Positions 48,186 through 58,798 are shown, counted from the first letter of the stretch. The stretch: 64,000 nucleotides of DNA from Cytospora piceicola (GCA_023375675.1 JALQBC010000028.1:372001-436000), one strand, 5' to 3'. The notes: generated from the sequence alone by a model not told the origin. Numbers and translations: made by a program.

Positions 48186-48839
48186 ATGGCGCGCTCGACG
48201 TACGGGGACCTGGGAACGTACCCGCTCGCGGCCCACCGCGAAGCCTTCGGCGCGGAACCTGTCGAATGCGTCGACGCTGATCTGACCGGCATGGCGCCTC
48301 CCCGAGACCGTTGCGATTACACCTTCCGCGCTAAGCTGCGCTTCCCAAATGGCGGCGTCGGTGAGATTGACGGGACGATGAGGGCACCCAATACGAGGCT
48401 GTACCTTCCTACGGTTACGGTAACCCATAAGCCGGTGGCGGTGCCGGAGATGGACGAGGGAGGAGGGAGGAAGACGACCAGGGTACGCAAGGTTATATTC
48501 TACAATTACATGTTCGCACCGATGTACCACCGGATCGACGTGGTGGATGAATTCACCGTGACTGAGGAACCGTTGGGCACGATTATCAAGAAGTTCACAA
48601 ATATTGAACAGAAGAAGGCATACACCTTCAGGGAAATGGGCTTGGACCAGCCCGGCGAAATTCATTGGTCGACTTATCAACACATGCTGGAGCAGTTTGT
48701 AAACAATGTCAGGGGAAGGGAGGGCATCGTTGTCTCGCCGCAGGACAGTATCTCTCAGGCACTGGCATTGGACATGGTCTACGAAAATCCGGGGCTTGGG
48801 CCAAGACCAAGGAGTGAATACCTAGCAGAAGTCGTCTAA
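48186..48839 (+). pseudogene. Gfo/Idh/MocA-type oxidoreductase, C-terminal half only
   Basis: An uninterrupted 217-residue frame matches the C-terminal domain of fungal dihydrodiol/D-xylose dehydrogenase-like Gfo/Idh proteins. It has DLGTYPLAAHREAFGAEP, CDYTFRAKLRFPNGGVGEI, LPTVTVTHKP, FREMGLDQPGE, QFVNNVRGREG, and DMVYENPGLGPRPRSEYL at the end. Complete members are about 370-400 residues. The N-terminal Rossmann fold that binds NAD(P)H and the catalytic EKP motif are missing, and a stop precedes the ATG. It is most likely a 5'-truncated gene copy. An undetected upstream exon is less likely, because no matching sequence was seen before the P450. Confidence 0.75.
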
Positions 48840-50063
48840 GATCAGAAATCCTTCGGTTAGAGAAGTCTAGATACTCTGGATTGTGTACGTGTGAGCTGTT
48901 CTGGTGAAAGGAGACAGATGTCTAGCGCAGGTAACTTCTCTACAAGGTAACTAAATATCCATCGCGTTCGTATTTTGATGATGCTCTGCGCCGGCGGGTA
49001 TAATCTGATCCGACTGCTGCGACGCCCGCGATTTGCAAATGAGAAGGTCCTTTTGTAATGGCCCAACCCCTTCACGTGGGCTGGGAATTTGGTATCACAT
49101 TCGCATCAAGCCCAGCATACTCACACGATATAAATGGTCTAACCGGTTCGACGCTAGCGAAATGCAGGTGAGAAGTCCTTTTGTGATGGCCAATCCCTCC
49201 CCGTAAGCTAGAGTTTTAGGCTTATATTCGCATCGAGACGAGCATACTCATTTTAAATTAACATAAATACCTAACCTAGGGTAAGTAGTCAGGTGGTCTA
49301 ACCGATTCGACGCCCGCGATATGCAAGTAAGAAGATCCTTCTGTGACGCCAATCCTTCCGCGTAGGCTAGAAATTTAGCCTTACATTCGCATCGAGCCGA
49401 GCATACTCACTCAATATGAATGGTCCAGCCGATTCGGGCTTCAACTCTCTTCGCGCCTCGCACCCGTGCATGTGAACCCGCAGCATCTTTATGCCACGGT
49501 CGAATGCAGCACACCCACTCCGCAACCTGCATAAAAGTTCGGGGCTTTTGCTTGGGGGTTCCGATGAGAAACTTAGTTACCCTAGGGTAACGATCCAAAT
49601 AACCCGTCGGCAACGGCACAATGGTGCAACCGACGGAGCACTGCTGTGAGACGTTCCCGCAGGTGAGTATCATGTCTCAAAAAGCATTGTAGTGCAAGCA
49701 TCACAGCTGCAGCCACGAGATTACCTAGATACACTAAAGGTCTGCTGTTTCCTTTGTAACGCCGTGTCACCCCCTATCAGATGAGTTAGTGCCGCGCTAC
49801 ATACTAAATGACCGGACGCCTGGTTCTGCCCCCTTCTATTGATTAGAAACGGCCGGCTTGCTTTTGCTTACCAACAGAGCCACATCGTCGTCTCTGGACT
49901 TTGGGCTGCATTGGCCCAGTAAAACAGCCGAGTGCCCCGTGGAAGACTACCTGCGAACAAGGCGTCTCGACACTAACAAGATCAGTTCTTTCGGGACACA
50001 AGTAGAAGCGCCCACACCTCCTGTGTACTACCAAGAAAAAACTCCAGCCTCCACCACCACACC
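48840..50063. other. Intergenic region with a diverged tandem repeat
   Basis: Contains the threefold repeat at 49011-49435 (separate entry) and CCTAGG palindromes at 49275 and 49581. No gene recognised. The frame at 49858-50238 overlaps the SDR start in another frame and is a shadow. Confidence 0.5.
49011..49435. repeat. Three diverged tandem copies of a 130-160-bp unit
   Basis: The units begin CGACGC.(C/A)GCGA.(A/T)TGCA at about 49020, 49149 and 49309. Each carries GAGAAG..TCCTT.TGT.A, then TTCGCATC(A/G)AG.C.AGCATACTCA, and ends ATGGTC(T/C)A(A/G)CCG(G/A)TT. The middle unit is longer because of a TTAAATTAACATAAATACC insertion. Confidence 0.8.
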
Positions 50064-51163
50064 ATGTCCATCGAGCTCGAGGGCAAAGCCTCAGGCGAGG
50101 CGTCCTTCTCCGGCCTCATTCGACGCCAGTTCACCAAGCCGAAGCCCTTGCCAACGGGTGTTCCTCTCACGGAACAGATCGCTATTGTCACCGGAAGCAA
50201 TGCCGGCCTCGGACTGGAGGCGTCGCGCTCTCTACTGAATCTGGGCGTCGCCACCCTGATCATGGGCGTCCGGTCCGCGGCCAAGGGCGAGAAGGCGGCC
50301 GCGACGCTGCGCGCAGAGTTCCCGAAGTCGACGGTGTCCGTCTGGCTCCTGGACATGGAATCCTACGACTCGATCCACGCCTTCGTCGACCAGTGTGCGG
50401 CTTTGCCGCGCCTCGATGTCGTGATCCTCAACGCCGGCGTGGGGGCCTCCAAGTACGCGCTCGCTCCCGGAACCGGCCATGAAACGACGATTCAGGTCAA
50501 CTATCTGTCGACCGCGCTCCTGGAGGTCCTTTTGCTCCCGATCCTCAAGAAGCAGGAGTCCAAAAAGGCTGGTGGGAACCCCCCGACCCTGACAGTAGTC
50601 TTGTCCGACGTAGTGTACACGACGCCCATCAATCCAGCGGCTGGCACCCCACTGCTGAAGCAGTTCGACGAGCCTAACACGTACTCTGCATTTCAGCGGT
50701 ACGGTATCTCCAAACTGGCTCTGCTTCTATTTACCTGCAAGCTGGCTGAGACCGTGGATGCCAGCCAGGTGCTCATCAATAGCGTGAATCCAGGCATGAC
50801 GACAGGAACGAACTTTTTCAGTGCAAACCCGTGGATCGTGCGCAAGATTGTGGGACTCATCCAAGCCGCACTGGCACGACAAACCGACGTCGGTGCGACA
50901 AACTATCTGGATGCAATTTTGTCTTACGGGGCAAAGAGTCACGGGTCTTTTGTGAGCGACTGGCAAATCAAACCGTAAGTAATCCCTTCCACCATTCGTC
51001 ATTCCAATCCACACTTTGAAGAACTGCGACTGAGTCGAGTAGATATCCAAGTATGTACTACACTGCCGAGGGAAGGAAGCTTGCAGACCAGTTATGGGAA
51101 GAAACGGTGGGAGAACTTCAAGCTGCTGGTACAGTCAGTGTCTTAGAAGGCTTGAGGAAGTAA
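50064..51163 (+). CDS. Short-chain dehydrogenase/reductase
   Basis: Two exons (50064-50974 and 51052-51163; 77-nt intron) give 340 residues. The Rossmann dinucleotide motif TGSNAGLG is at about 43-50, followed by NAGV (about 124). The catalytic YxxxK is YGISK with an upstream Ser in VLSDVVY, and then NPGM. GVRSAAKGE after the second strand (Arg) suggests NADP(H) preference. It is closest in layout to fungal retinol/protochlorophyllide-reductase-like SDRs of about 330-340 residues. Possibly a ketoreductase or alcohol dehydrogenase of the cluster, or a boundary gene of general metabolism; the sequence does not decide. Confidence 0.9.
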
Positions 51164-51365
51164 TTTGAATTAATTTTGTACATGTTTTTCGTAGCGTATG
51201 AATGAGATCAGATATCATGTTTGGCACCGTAATTTATATCAACATTGTCCTCCTTGATTCGTTTTGTGGCTCCTTAAACTGGACGTTTCGTGAGACAGGA
51301 CAGTATCTATGTTAGAATAATTTCCATCTTGTTTTTTTGCGATCGGTGCTTTAGATAGCCGAATT

Positions 51366-51971
51366 TATGGTGCGCGACAGTGCAATCTCTGCGGAAAGTC
51401 ACTTTATCACTATAGCTACACCACATTTCTTCCAAATAACCAGATTTATAAGTACCTGCTTTTACACTTTAACCTAATTAATATTATAGTAAATAAAAAT
51501 AAAAACCCTTTTCTTAAAATATTAAATATATTAAATATATTTATTATATATTTATTATAATATTATATATATTTAATAAAAATTTAATACTTTATATAAG
51601 TCGGAAGAACTTAGGTGTGAATTTAAAAGGTTCGGAAATATCGGGAAATAAAATCTTAATAAGTATGAAATTTCTTATCGGAGACGGGAACTTATCAGAG
51701 ATAAGATAAGACCACACGAAAACTTTTCTTTTTTTAATATTTTTAATTCGTCTTTATAGATTTAAAGAAGTATAAAACTTAAGAAGTAAACCTATAAGTA
51801 TAGTAAATATAACATATAGTATTTTATAAGATTTTTTATATATTTTATTTACTGTAGGGGAGCTAGTAAATAGAGATTTTCCCTTAATTTGAATTATTGC
51901 TATTCGGTCAGCGGTGTATATCTATTGACCAAAATCGACTTTCCGCAGAGATTGCACTGTCGCGCACCATA
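51366..51971. mobile_element. MITE-like element 1, 35-bp perfect terminal inverted repeats
   Basis: TATGGTGCGCGACAGTGCAA... at 51366-51400 is perfectly inverted at 51937-51971. The flanking GAATT at 51361-51365 and 51972-51976 is a 5-bp target duplication. The 606-bp body has an AT-rich, RIP-like core (about 51.48-51.87 kb) and no coding capacity, so it is non-autonomous. Confidence 0.9.
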
Positions 51972-51993
51972 GAATTGCATAGTTAGCCTCCGA

Positions 51994-52470
51994 TATGGTG
52001 CGCGAGAGCGCTTACTGTGATAAAACCCGTGTTTCTAATAGACGTACACCGCCGTGCACGCTATATATGTAAATCTGTAAAGCTGTTTAAAGACATTTTA
52101 TTACTTTAACCTAGCTAAGACCTTAACCCTAGCTATAATCGATCGATTGACTTGATCGATTGAATGATTTGACTTGATTGATTTAACTCGATTGATTTAA
52201 CTCGATTGATTTAACTCGAATAGACTTGATCGATTTGACTTGATCGATTTGACTTGATCGATTTGACTTGATCGATTTGACTTGATTGATTGATTGATTG
52301 ATTGATTGATCGATTTGACTTAATCAATTTAATTCAGTCGATTCGATATTTATTCAATTTTGTTAGTCTTTAGTACTGTCAAGGTGTATAAAATGACTAA
52401 ATTCGCGGGAAGGAGTATACGTATTAAGGAAAAAGGCGTTTTGTCACAGTAAGCGCTCTTGCGCACCATA
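51994..52470. mobile_element. MITE-like element 2 with a GATTTGACTTGATC minisatellite
   Basis: The left terminus TATGGTGCGCGAGAGCGCTT is inverted at the right end (…AAGCGCTCTTGCGCACCATA), with about two mismatches over 33 bp. The first 11 bp equal those of element 1, so they are relatives. The interior (about 52140-52350) is a degenerate tandem array of GATTTGACTTGATC/GATTGATT units. No clear target duplication. 477 bp, noncoding. Confidence 0.8.
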
Positions 52471-52577
52471 CTGATACAACCACTAGAAGGGACAACCTTA
52501 TAGAACAAGCTGTGTATCTGTCGAATTCGTACCTAACCATTGACTAGATGTCAAAACACAAAATAGGAAAATGGACC

Positions 52578-52582
52578 AAAAA
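52578..52582 (-). terminator. Pol III terminator of tRNA-Ile
   Basis: A TTTTT run on the minus strand, 4 nt after the tRNA 3' end. Confidence 0.75.
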
Positions 52583-52586
52583 GCAA

Positions 52587-52684
52587 TGGTCCCGGAGAGG
52601 ATCGAACTCGCGACCTTCGCATCACTAATGATTCCCATTCAGGAATTATTAGTACGACGCTCTAACCAGCTGAGCTACGGGACC
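52587..52684 (-). tRNA. tRNA-Ile (anticodon AAU) with intron
   Basis: 98 nt on the minus strand. The acceptor GGTCCCG pairs with CGGGACC plus discriminator A. The D arm is GCTCAGCTGGTTAGAGC (A box) and the T arm GCGAGTTCGATCCTCTC (B box) is intact. The anticodon stem TCGTA/TGCGA encloses loop CTAATA-A, i.e. anticodon AAT. A 24-nt intron (starting ATTCCTGAATG) lies one base 3' of the anticodon, the canonical position. The mature tRNA would be 74 nt before CCA addition. The gene lies about 115 bp from the MITE pair. Confidence 0.95.
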
Positions 52685-54278
52685 ATTTGGATGAAAAGAG
52701 TCAATGATGTGGGGTACATGATGCCCTACCTACTTTGCTTGGATACCAGCAACTGGAGGCACGAACACAGTTGACAGGTGCTCGATATTCAACCAACGTC
52801 CACAGGTGAACTAGTCAACGTATTCAAACCCTTTCAGACCACCTCTGTGCACCTCTGTGGGAGGTATTTCCCCTCAGCAAGCATAAATATCTGGTTATCT
52901 ACAACTCTAGTCAACGTCAATTGTGAGTATCATGAAGTTCTGAAAAGACCACTGAATATTGGCTAATGTTCAACGGGATTGTTAAGTTGGAGAAGAAGAT
53001 GAAATCGTCCATCGTGAACCCCTTGGAGTCGGTCAGGGACTCTGCCTCGCAGGCGCGGCCAAGGTCTGTGGTGTTGTTGCTGGTTGTGAGACATTATACT
53101 CAGCGCAGCCAATATTAGACGGCCCGTATAGCCCTTTCTTGGACTACCTACCTTTGATTCTTATATATGGGGTCATTGTCTCTCTCAGGGTGATCACCCA
53201 AATTATCTATATTTTATGTAAAGAACTTACACCCATCTTATCATCTCTATTGTTCCCCCATCTTTCACCATCACTGCTATCGTGACCTTCGGACACTGGT
53301 GATGGCGAATACGTGGCCGATGTACCCGTTCACGACCGGGCTAGTAACGTCGGTAAAAACTTTGAAGAGGCCCTGGCCGTTGTCTTCTTCCTAGGCGCCG
53401 AATATGGCGTGGAAGAGGGTGCTACGGGACAGTGCGGGACGCGTAGTATTCACCCGAAGGACGTTAAGGAGTATACAGGCGGGCCGGCTCTTTCAAATGT
53501 CATTAATATGATTGTACTCGAGCCGAAGGGCGAGGCTCCTTACAGTTGAATGTTTGAGGTGTACTGGCACTAATCTTCAATCAATCTTCTCCTGGCTTAG
53601 CTGATTACCCACATAAGACTGGGACATATTATTTTCTTGCTGCACAATTCCACCCATTACACACTCAGAGCCTTCCAACATCATTGATGTGTGCCACTAC
53701 GAGCCCAGCAACTTCACCGACTGCGGCTGTGTCAAGGCGAAATTCCGCGCAAAGATCGAGCAGTGCTTGGTGAAGCAGACCTACGGGAGAGTGTGTTGGT
53801 AGTTTCATTGCAGTCCCGACCCGCGCAAGCAGCCTACGGAGCGTCTTAGTCCGGGTTGTATGGACTGCCTTGAGAGTAGGAATGGAAAGTCCGGTAAGGA
53901 AAAAAAAATCAAGACAATTGTGAGTTCTCCACGTGCAGTGGACGATCCAATGTCGGTGGTGGGCGTCCGTGACGCTCATCCTGTGGGATTGTAAGGAGAG
54001 GTAAGTCACGGCTTTTCCAATCGGTTTGGAGGAGCTCTGCAGGGAGACCATTGGAAATCACCAGGTTCCATAATACTCACTATTGTATGCCTCTATTATT
54101 GTTTCCCGGTTTTGTGTTTTGGAATTTGTTATGCTTGTGAGGCTATGTGACTACAGGAGCCGACTTGAGAAATATGACGAAGTGATATGGAATTAGAAAT
54201 GAGCCAGGACCTTTATACTCACTACCGCGTTTTGGGGCATTTACCAACAGCGTATCACGAGCCAAACAGCCTTCCATA
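52685..54278. other. Gene-poor region with two protein-like short frames
   Basis: No complete gene. The plus-strand frame at about 53286-53549 (VGKNFEEALAVVFFLGAEYG) and the Cys-rich frame at 53669-53802 might be parts of one decayed or unmodelled small gene, but no linking intron was found. The minus-strand frame at 53665-54051 overlaps the latter and looks spurious. Confidence 0.35.
53669..53802 (+). other. Possible 3' exon of a small cysteine-rich protein
   Basis: After an ACACTCAG acceptor-like site the frame reads EPSNIIDVCHYEPSNFTDCG, continues with CVKAKFRAKIEQC, and ends TYGRVCW before TAG. Five Cys in about 32 residues is unusual for chance sequence and typical of secreted fungal proteins. 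The upstream coding part is not established. Could be a relic. Confidence 0.25.
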
Positions 54279-55550
54279 TCATGGGCGAGCCGTGGCCTCG
54301 GCTAGCTGCTGTCTGATAGCTGTACTGCTGATCTTTGACGAAAAATCCCCAGCCTGCGATGGAGCGCCTGTAATATCCCTGGCATCGAGAACGTCCACCT
54401 CAAAGACTTCCATGGCCCTCCAATTATGTTCAGCCCGCTTGTCATTGACGGCTTTACCGCCCGACCTCGTCTCCGCTGAAACTACTAACGCATCCATGTT
54501 CTCCTCAGTGATGGTAGGTCCAAATGGGTCTTGTATCTTGACGCAGTGGACAGTGACCGTGCCATCCCGGAAGGTTGTGGAGAAATCGCCATCCTTCTCC
54601 TGGATGGACGGCGCGGCTGCTCCCTGCCAACCCTTTGGAGACAGCTCTAGAATCGAAGAGAGGAAGTAGATGACGTTCCGTGCCCTTTGATCCCACTGCT
54701 CGATATACTCAGCGCCTTTCTTATTCTTGAGAAGCTCATCACCTGTTATTCCGATGATGTAGTTGCACGCGCTGCCCGAGTCCGTTCCTGGAATATCCAG
54801 CAAGTAGGCTCCTGCTGTGAGAAGGAGCTTGTGACCAGGGTGTAAATGGTCAAAAGTGCCACCTAGGCAGACAGTCGTATGCGGCATGGTGCCTGCTGTT
54901 GGCGGTGGAGGACCTTCGGGAGGTGGGACGCTGAGGGCCACACCACCCTTGACCGTGATGAGCTGATCTTGCAGTAGCTGCTGACGCCTCTCGGCAAACC
55001 TCAGGTAGAGTGAGTGAAGCTCATGGGCGGCCTCGCTATCCGCGCTGAATATGTAATTCCACGGATAATAGGCGGAGGCGAAGGTAGCCAGGTCGCCGAT
55101 TGCCGTGTTGTTGGGTTCTATTGCCGCCCGGAAGTCCTCTCCATAGCGCCTCTTCCTGTCGTGATCGAGCAGTACCACTGTAGCATCAACAGAGCCAGGG
55201 CCGGCGTTGACATATGATGGGATGTGCAGCTCGGCGCAGACAACGGATATGAGAGTGTAGAGACCAGCGAGAAGAGACTGTGCTTGAGGCCATGACAGCG
55301 TCTTGTGTCTCAGGCCGGGACCGCGCAGTAGTGAGCACGCCACGGCGATGGTAAGCTTCTGGCCGTGCACCGTGGACGCATGTTTCAACTTTTCAAACGC
55401 TGCCGTAAGTGCGGGCCTGTAAGCTGCGTTAAGAGTTGGCCGACTCGCTGGATCCGGGGGGAAGGGCAGCAGAAGCAGTGATGGGAGATGGTCCCTGGTC
55501 ATGGTGTGGGGTGTCCTGTCTCTTGGAATGACGAAGGATGACGAAGACAC
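54279..55550 (-). CDS. cab4: Phosphopantetheine adenylyltransferase (eukaryotic PPAT, CAB4-like)
   Basis: Single-exon gene of 423 residues, or 407 from the ATG at 55502, which opens MTRDHLPSLLLLPFPP and fits fungal relatives better. It transfers AMP from ATP to 4'-phosphopantetheine, the penultimate step of CoA synthesis, in the cytosol. The C-terminal half is the nucleotidyltransferase domain: CLGGTFDHLHPGHKLLL with the HxGH ATP-binding motif, GITGDELLKNKKG, VSAETRSGGKAVN, and a terminal SSKISSTAIRQQL (ISSTxIR motif). The N-terminal 200 residues are the fungal extension of unknown role. Housekeeping gene, divergent from the WD40 gene next to it, marking the end of the cluster-like region. 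Confidence 0.92.
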   Translation of the reverse strand: MSSSSFVIPRDRTPHTMTRDHLPSLLLLPFPPDPASRPTLNAAYRPALTAAFEKLKHASTVHGQKLTIAVACSLLRGPGLRHKTLSWPQAQSLLAGLYTLISVVCAELHIPSYVNAGPGSVDATVVLLDHDRKRRYGEDFRAAIEPNNTAIGDLATFASAYYPWNYIFSADSEAAHELHSLYLRFAERRQQLLQDQLITVKGGVALSVPPPEGPPPPTAGTMPHTTVCLGGTFDHLHPGHKLLLTAGAYLLDIPGTDSGSACNYIIGITGDELLKNKKGAEYIEQWDQRARNVIYFLSSILELSPKGWQGAAAPSIQEKDGDFSTTFRDGTVTVHCVKIQDPFGPTITEENMDALVVSAETRSGGKAVNDKRAEHNWRAMEVFEVDVLDARDITGAPSQAGDFSSKISSTAIRQQLAEATARP

Positions 55551-56074
55551 TCGATACAGATTATTGGTGTACAGCTTGTTGAAGTATTGTCAAGCCGGCC
55601 AGGTGCGATAAAAAGCAAAATGCGACTATGGTGAGAGTTTCTGGAGCTCAATGGGCTTATGTACGTCTTCCGAAACCGTGGTGATGTCAAAGGAAAGGAT
55701 GACTAGTTGAACCGTCTTGAACCGTCTTGTCACTCCCGAGGGACCGTACTACTGCAACTGTTAGCAGTGACCTTTGACATCGGGTGTTTAAGTGGGCAGC
55801 CTATGTATCTCGGCAACATGCAGCTCGGGCAGGCCGTTCTCTTCGGTGCCATGTGAATACCGTACGGTAAACTTGTGTTTGGAAGCCTTCAGGAATCAGA
55901 AACAGTCTGGGGGTACGTGTGTTTCATGTCAATGATCAATCAACTGCGCATCCGGGCGTCTCGCAACTGATCTTGTCAACTCTTACTTACTCGCATCACA
56001 GAGCTGCATCGTCCTCTTCCAACCATAAGTTGAGGTGGTTTCCGAGTGACCCTCATTACTCGCCTGGCCGCAAC
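55551..56074. promoter_or_regulatory. Divergent promoter region of PPAT and the WD40 gene
   Basis: About 520 bp between two divergent starts. An open frame extends upstream of 56075 to 55919 in the WD40 frame, but its sequence has no family resemblance. Confidence 0.4.
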
Positions 56075-58798
56075 ATGGCGTCGCAGCAGAAGGGACCACT
56101 ACAGCACCATTCCAGGGCCAATAGCGCCGTCTCCGCGTTGTTAGGCCAAGCTGGACAGGCCCTAGGCGCCGTTGCTGCGCCTTCTTCAGCGTCGACAGCA
56201 GGCCAGACAGGCCTAGCTTTTGTACCGCGTTCCACCAGCACCAGCACCAGCACCAGCGCCGCCACCAGCAACCATCAGCTGAGCAATCCAACAATTTCTC
56301 CCTCGTTCGGAATTGGGCATCCACAACAACATCATCATCGTCCTGCCTCTTCTTCCCTTTCTGCCTTACCAGCCACTGACGATTCCTCTGTGGACCTGGA
56401 CCTGCACCTGCACCTTCAACCGCCACTTCAGTCCTCTGCCGCTGGTAATACCGGCACTGGCATTGGTATTGGACTCAATCAACGAGCTGTTTCTGCTGCA
56501 GCATCGACCTCAACGAATCATCATCCTCCTCCCACTTACCACAACTCGGCGGGGTTCTTGACTTCGAATGCGCACGCGCCTCAATTTCCATATCGACCCG
56601 CCTCGTACGCCACTCTAGGTCAAACCTCACTGCCGCCCTCGTCGACTACCCAAGATTCTCCCGGACTACCGCCCTCTGATGTCCTTATCCCCGGACTAAG
56701 GCCATCGTTGGGTTCAGCACAAGGAGGCTCAAGCTCAGGCTTAGGCTTAGGCTCTCTTCTTAGTCCACAGCCAATGTTTGATCTGCCATCCATACCCACG
56801 TCCAACGACGATTTTGCTTCTATACCCTACCTCAATTCGAACTCGTCAACATCCTCAAGCTCGACCCCGAAAGATACAATGAGCCAGCAGCAGCAATACG
56901 CTGCCCCGCGACGGACGGGCGGGTACGACGAACAGCATCACATGTCAGGTTCGAACCAATATCAGCACGGTCAACTCTCCCCACGCGAATACTCGACCCC
57001 ATCCGCAGGGCCACACATCAAGCTCGATCAAGCGCCCAGCAACCCTCCTTCGTACCAGAACACTCCTTCCGTCCCAAGTGTCCTGCAGCCAGGCCCTCCC
57101 ATGGGCAGACCAACAGCCATCGGAGCGACCACCGCTCCCACTCTGCCCACGATGCAAGCCTCCATGTCCCAGCAGCAAGACTACCAAACACCCTCCAAAC
57201 CAACCTTGAACTTGTCCCACAGCTACTCCCGCTCGAGTCCCTCTGCAGGAGGCTATGATGCATCGAACCCTGCTTTCTCTCCCTACACCCCGACCACACC
57301 AGGAGGGGCGGGTGCCAGCTCTTCGCAGTTTATGTCGCCAAACGACCGAGGCTACAACGCGCCAGGTTCACAAAGGAACATATCACACACACCCCTTGGA
57401 CTGGCTGACATCAGGCCGCGCGCCGACTCAAGTCTGTCGGACGGTATGCCCAGCGGGCTCGACTTTGGCGCCCAGGGCCCGCCTGCAGGGACTAGCAATT
57501 ACATGGCACCTTGGGCTACATATGCATTCGACTGGTGCAAGTGGGCGCCCCAGGGCAATGGCGCTGGTAAGGTGGCCATGGGAAGTTATTTGGAAGACGG
57601 GCATAATTTTGTGAGTCTACGGTCGCGTTGGGTTGTCGCAAAGTGCATATCGCTGATTATGTTCCTGTCAGATTCAAATTCTTGATACCCAAATCGTCCC
57701 TACTCCCTCTGATGTCTACAACAATCATGGCGGCCCGAAATGGACCATGGACTTCACCAAGATCGCTGAAGCGACACATTCCTACCCCGTGACGCGCCTG
57801 CTCTGGGAACCTCCTTCCTCGACGAAACAGTCTACCGACCTGCTTGCGACCTCAGGAGATCACCTTAGGTTATGGTCCTTGCCATCTGATACGCCGTCGA
57901 ATCCTGGCAACTCCATAACGGGTCGTAACCGTGAGGCTGCGACTACTAAGCTCACACCGCTCGCGCTGCTGTCTAACTCAAAGACTCCCGACCATACCGC
58001 ACCGCTTACCTCTCTTGACTGGAACACTGTTTCCCCTAGTCTCATCATCACTTCAAGCATCGATACGACCTGCACCATCTGGGACATACCATCTTTGACG
58101 GCCAAGACCCAACTGATCGCGCACGATAAAGAAGTGTACGACGTGCGGTTTTGCGCAAACAGTGTCGACGTGTTCGTCAGTTGCGGCCAGGATGGTAGTG
58201 TCCGCATGTTCGATCTGAGGAGCCTCGAGCACAGTACTATCATATATGAACCTACCGGCAAGGAGGACAGACGTAAGTAGTGGTGCTTGGCGCTAAGTAG
58301 TGACCCAAATCACACGAGACTGACATTGTTCCAGTTGATGTAAACGGCGGAAAGATGAGCCCTACGCTTGCGCAACAAACGATGACGAATCCCCCTCCGC
58401 TGCTACGGATTGCTACCTCTCCACACGATACGCAGCTACTTGCAACCTTCGCCCAGGATTCCAATATCATCCGCATATTGGATACACGACAGCCCGGCCA
58501 GGCATTGCTCGAGCTGCGGGGACATGGTGGTGCTGTCAACTGCATCGACTGGTCTCCTACGAGACGAGGCCAGCTCGCATCGGGAGCTGATGATTGCCAG
58601 GTACTGATATGGGATCTCATGAACCAACCACAGACAAATGGGTCCTCCCAGTCCGATAGTGTCCGCAGCCCGGCAGCTAGCTGGCAGTGCGACTACGAGG
58701 TAGGCAACCTCGGATGGGTGCCTCGCGTGCCCAACGACGAAGCTGGCGAGTGGCTTGGAGTTAGTGCGGGCCGGGGTATCTGGGGCGTGAGGATGTGA
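56075..58798 (+). CDS. WD40-repeat protein of the DCAF7/WDR68 (plant TTG1) family with long N-terminal extension
   Basis: Three exons (56075-57610, 57672-58272, 58335-58798) give 866 residues. Residues 1 to about 480 are low-complexity Ser/Gln/Pro/Thr-rich and include a run of alternating Ser-Thr. The WD40 propeller starts at WATYAFDWCKWAPQG and continues through IQILDTQIVPTPSDVY, LLWEPPSSTKQSTDLLATSG, TIWDIPS, KEVYDVRFC, FVSCGQDGSVRMFDLRSLEH, ILDTRQPG, AVNCIDWSPTR and QVLIWDLM. This repeat order and the sequence around YPVTRLLWEP are the DCAF7/TTG1 signature. The family scaffolds kinases (DYRK/HIPK in animals) and transcription complexes. The extension is far longer than in animal or plant members. 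Exon 1 start could alternatively be 55919. Confidence 0.88.

Noticed and set aside
47835..48683. 282-residue minus-strand frame
   Set aside because: Largely antisense to the Gfo/Idh-like frame, whose conserved motifs show the plus strand is coding; composition looks random.
49858..50238. 126-residue plus-strand frame
   Set aside because: Overlaps the SDR start in a different frame; the SDR frame has the nucleotide-binding and YxxxK motifs.
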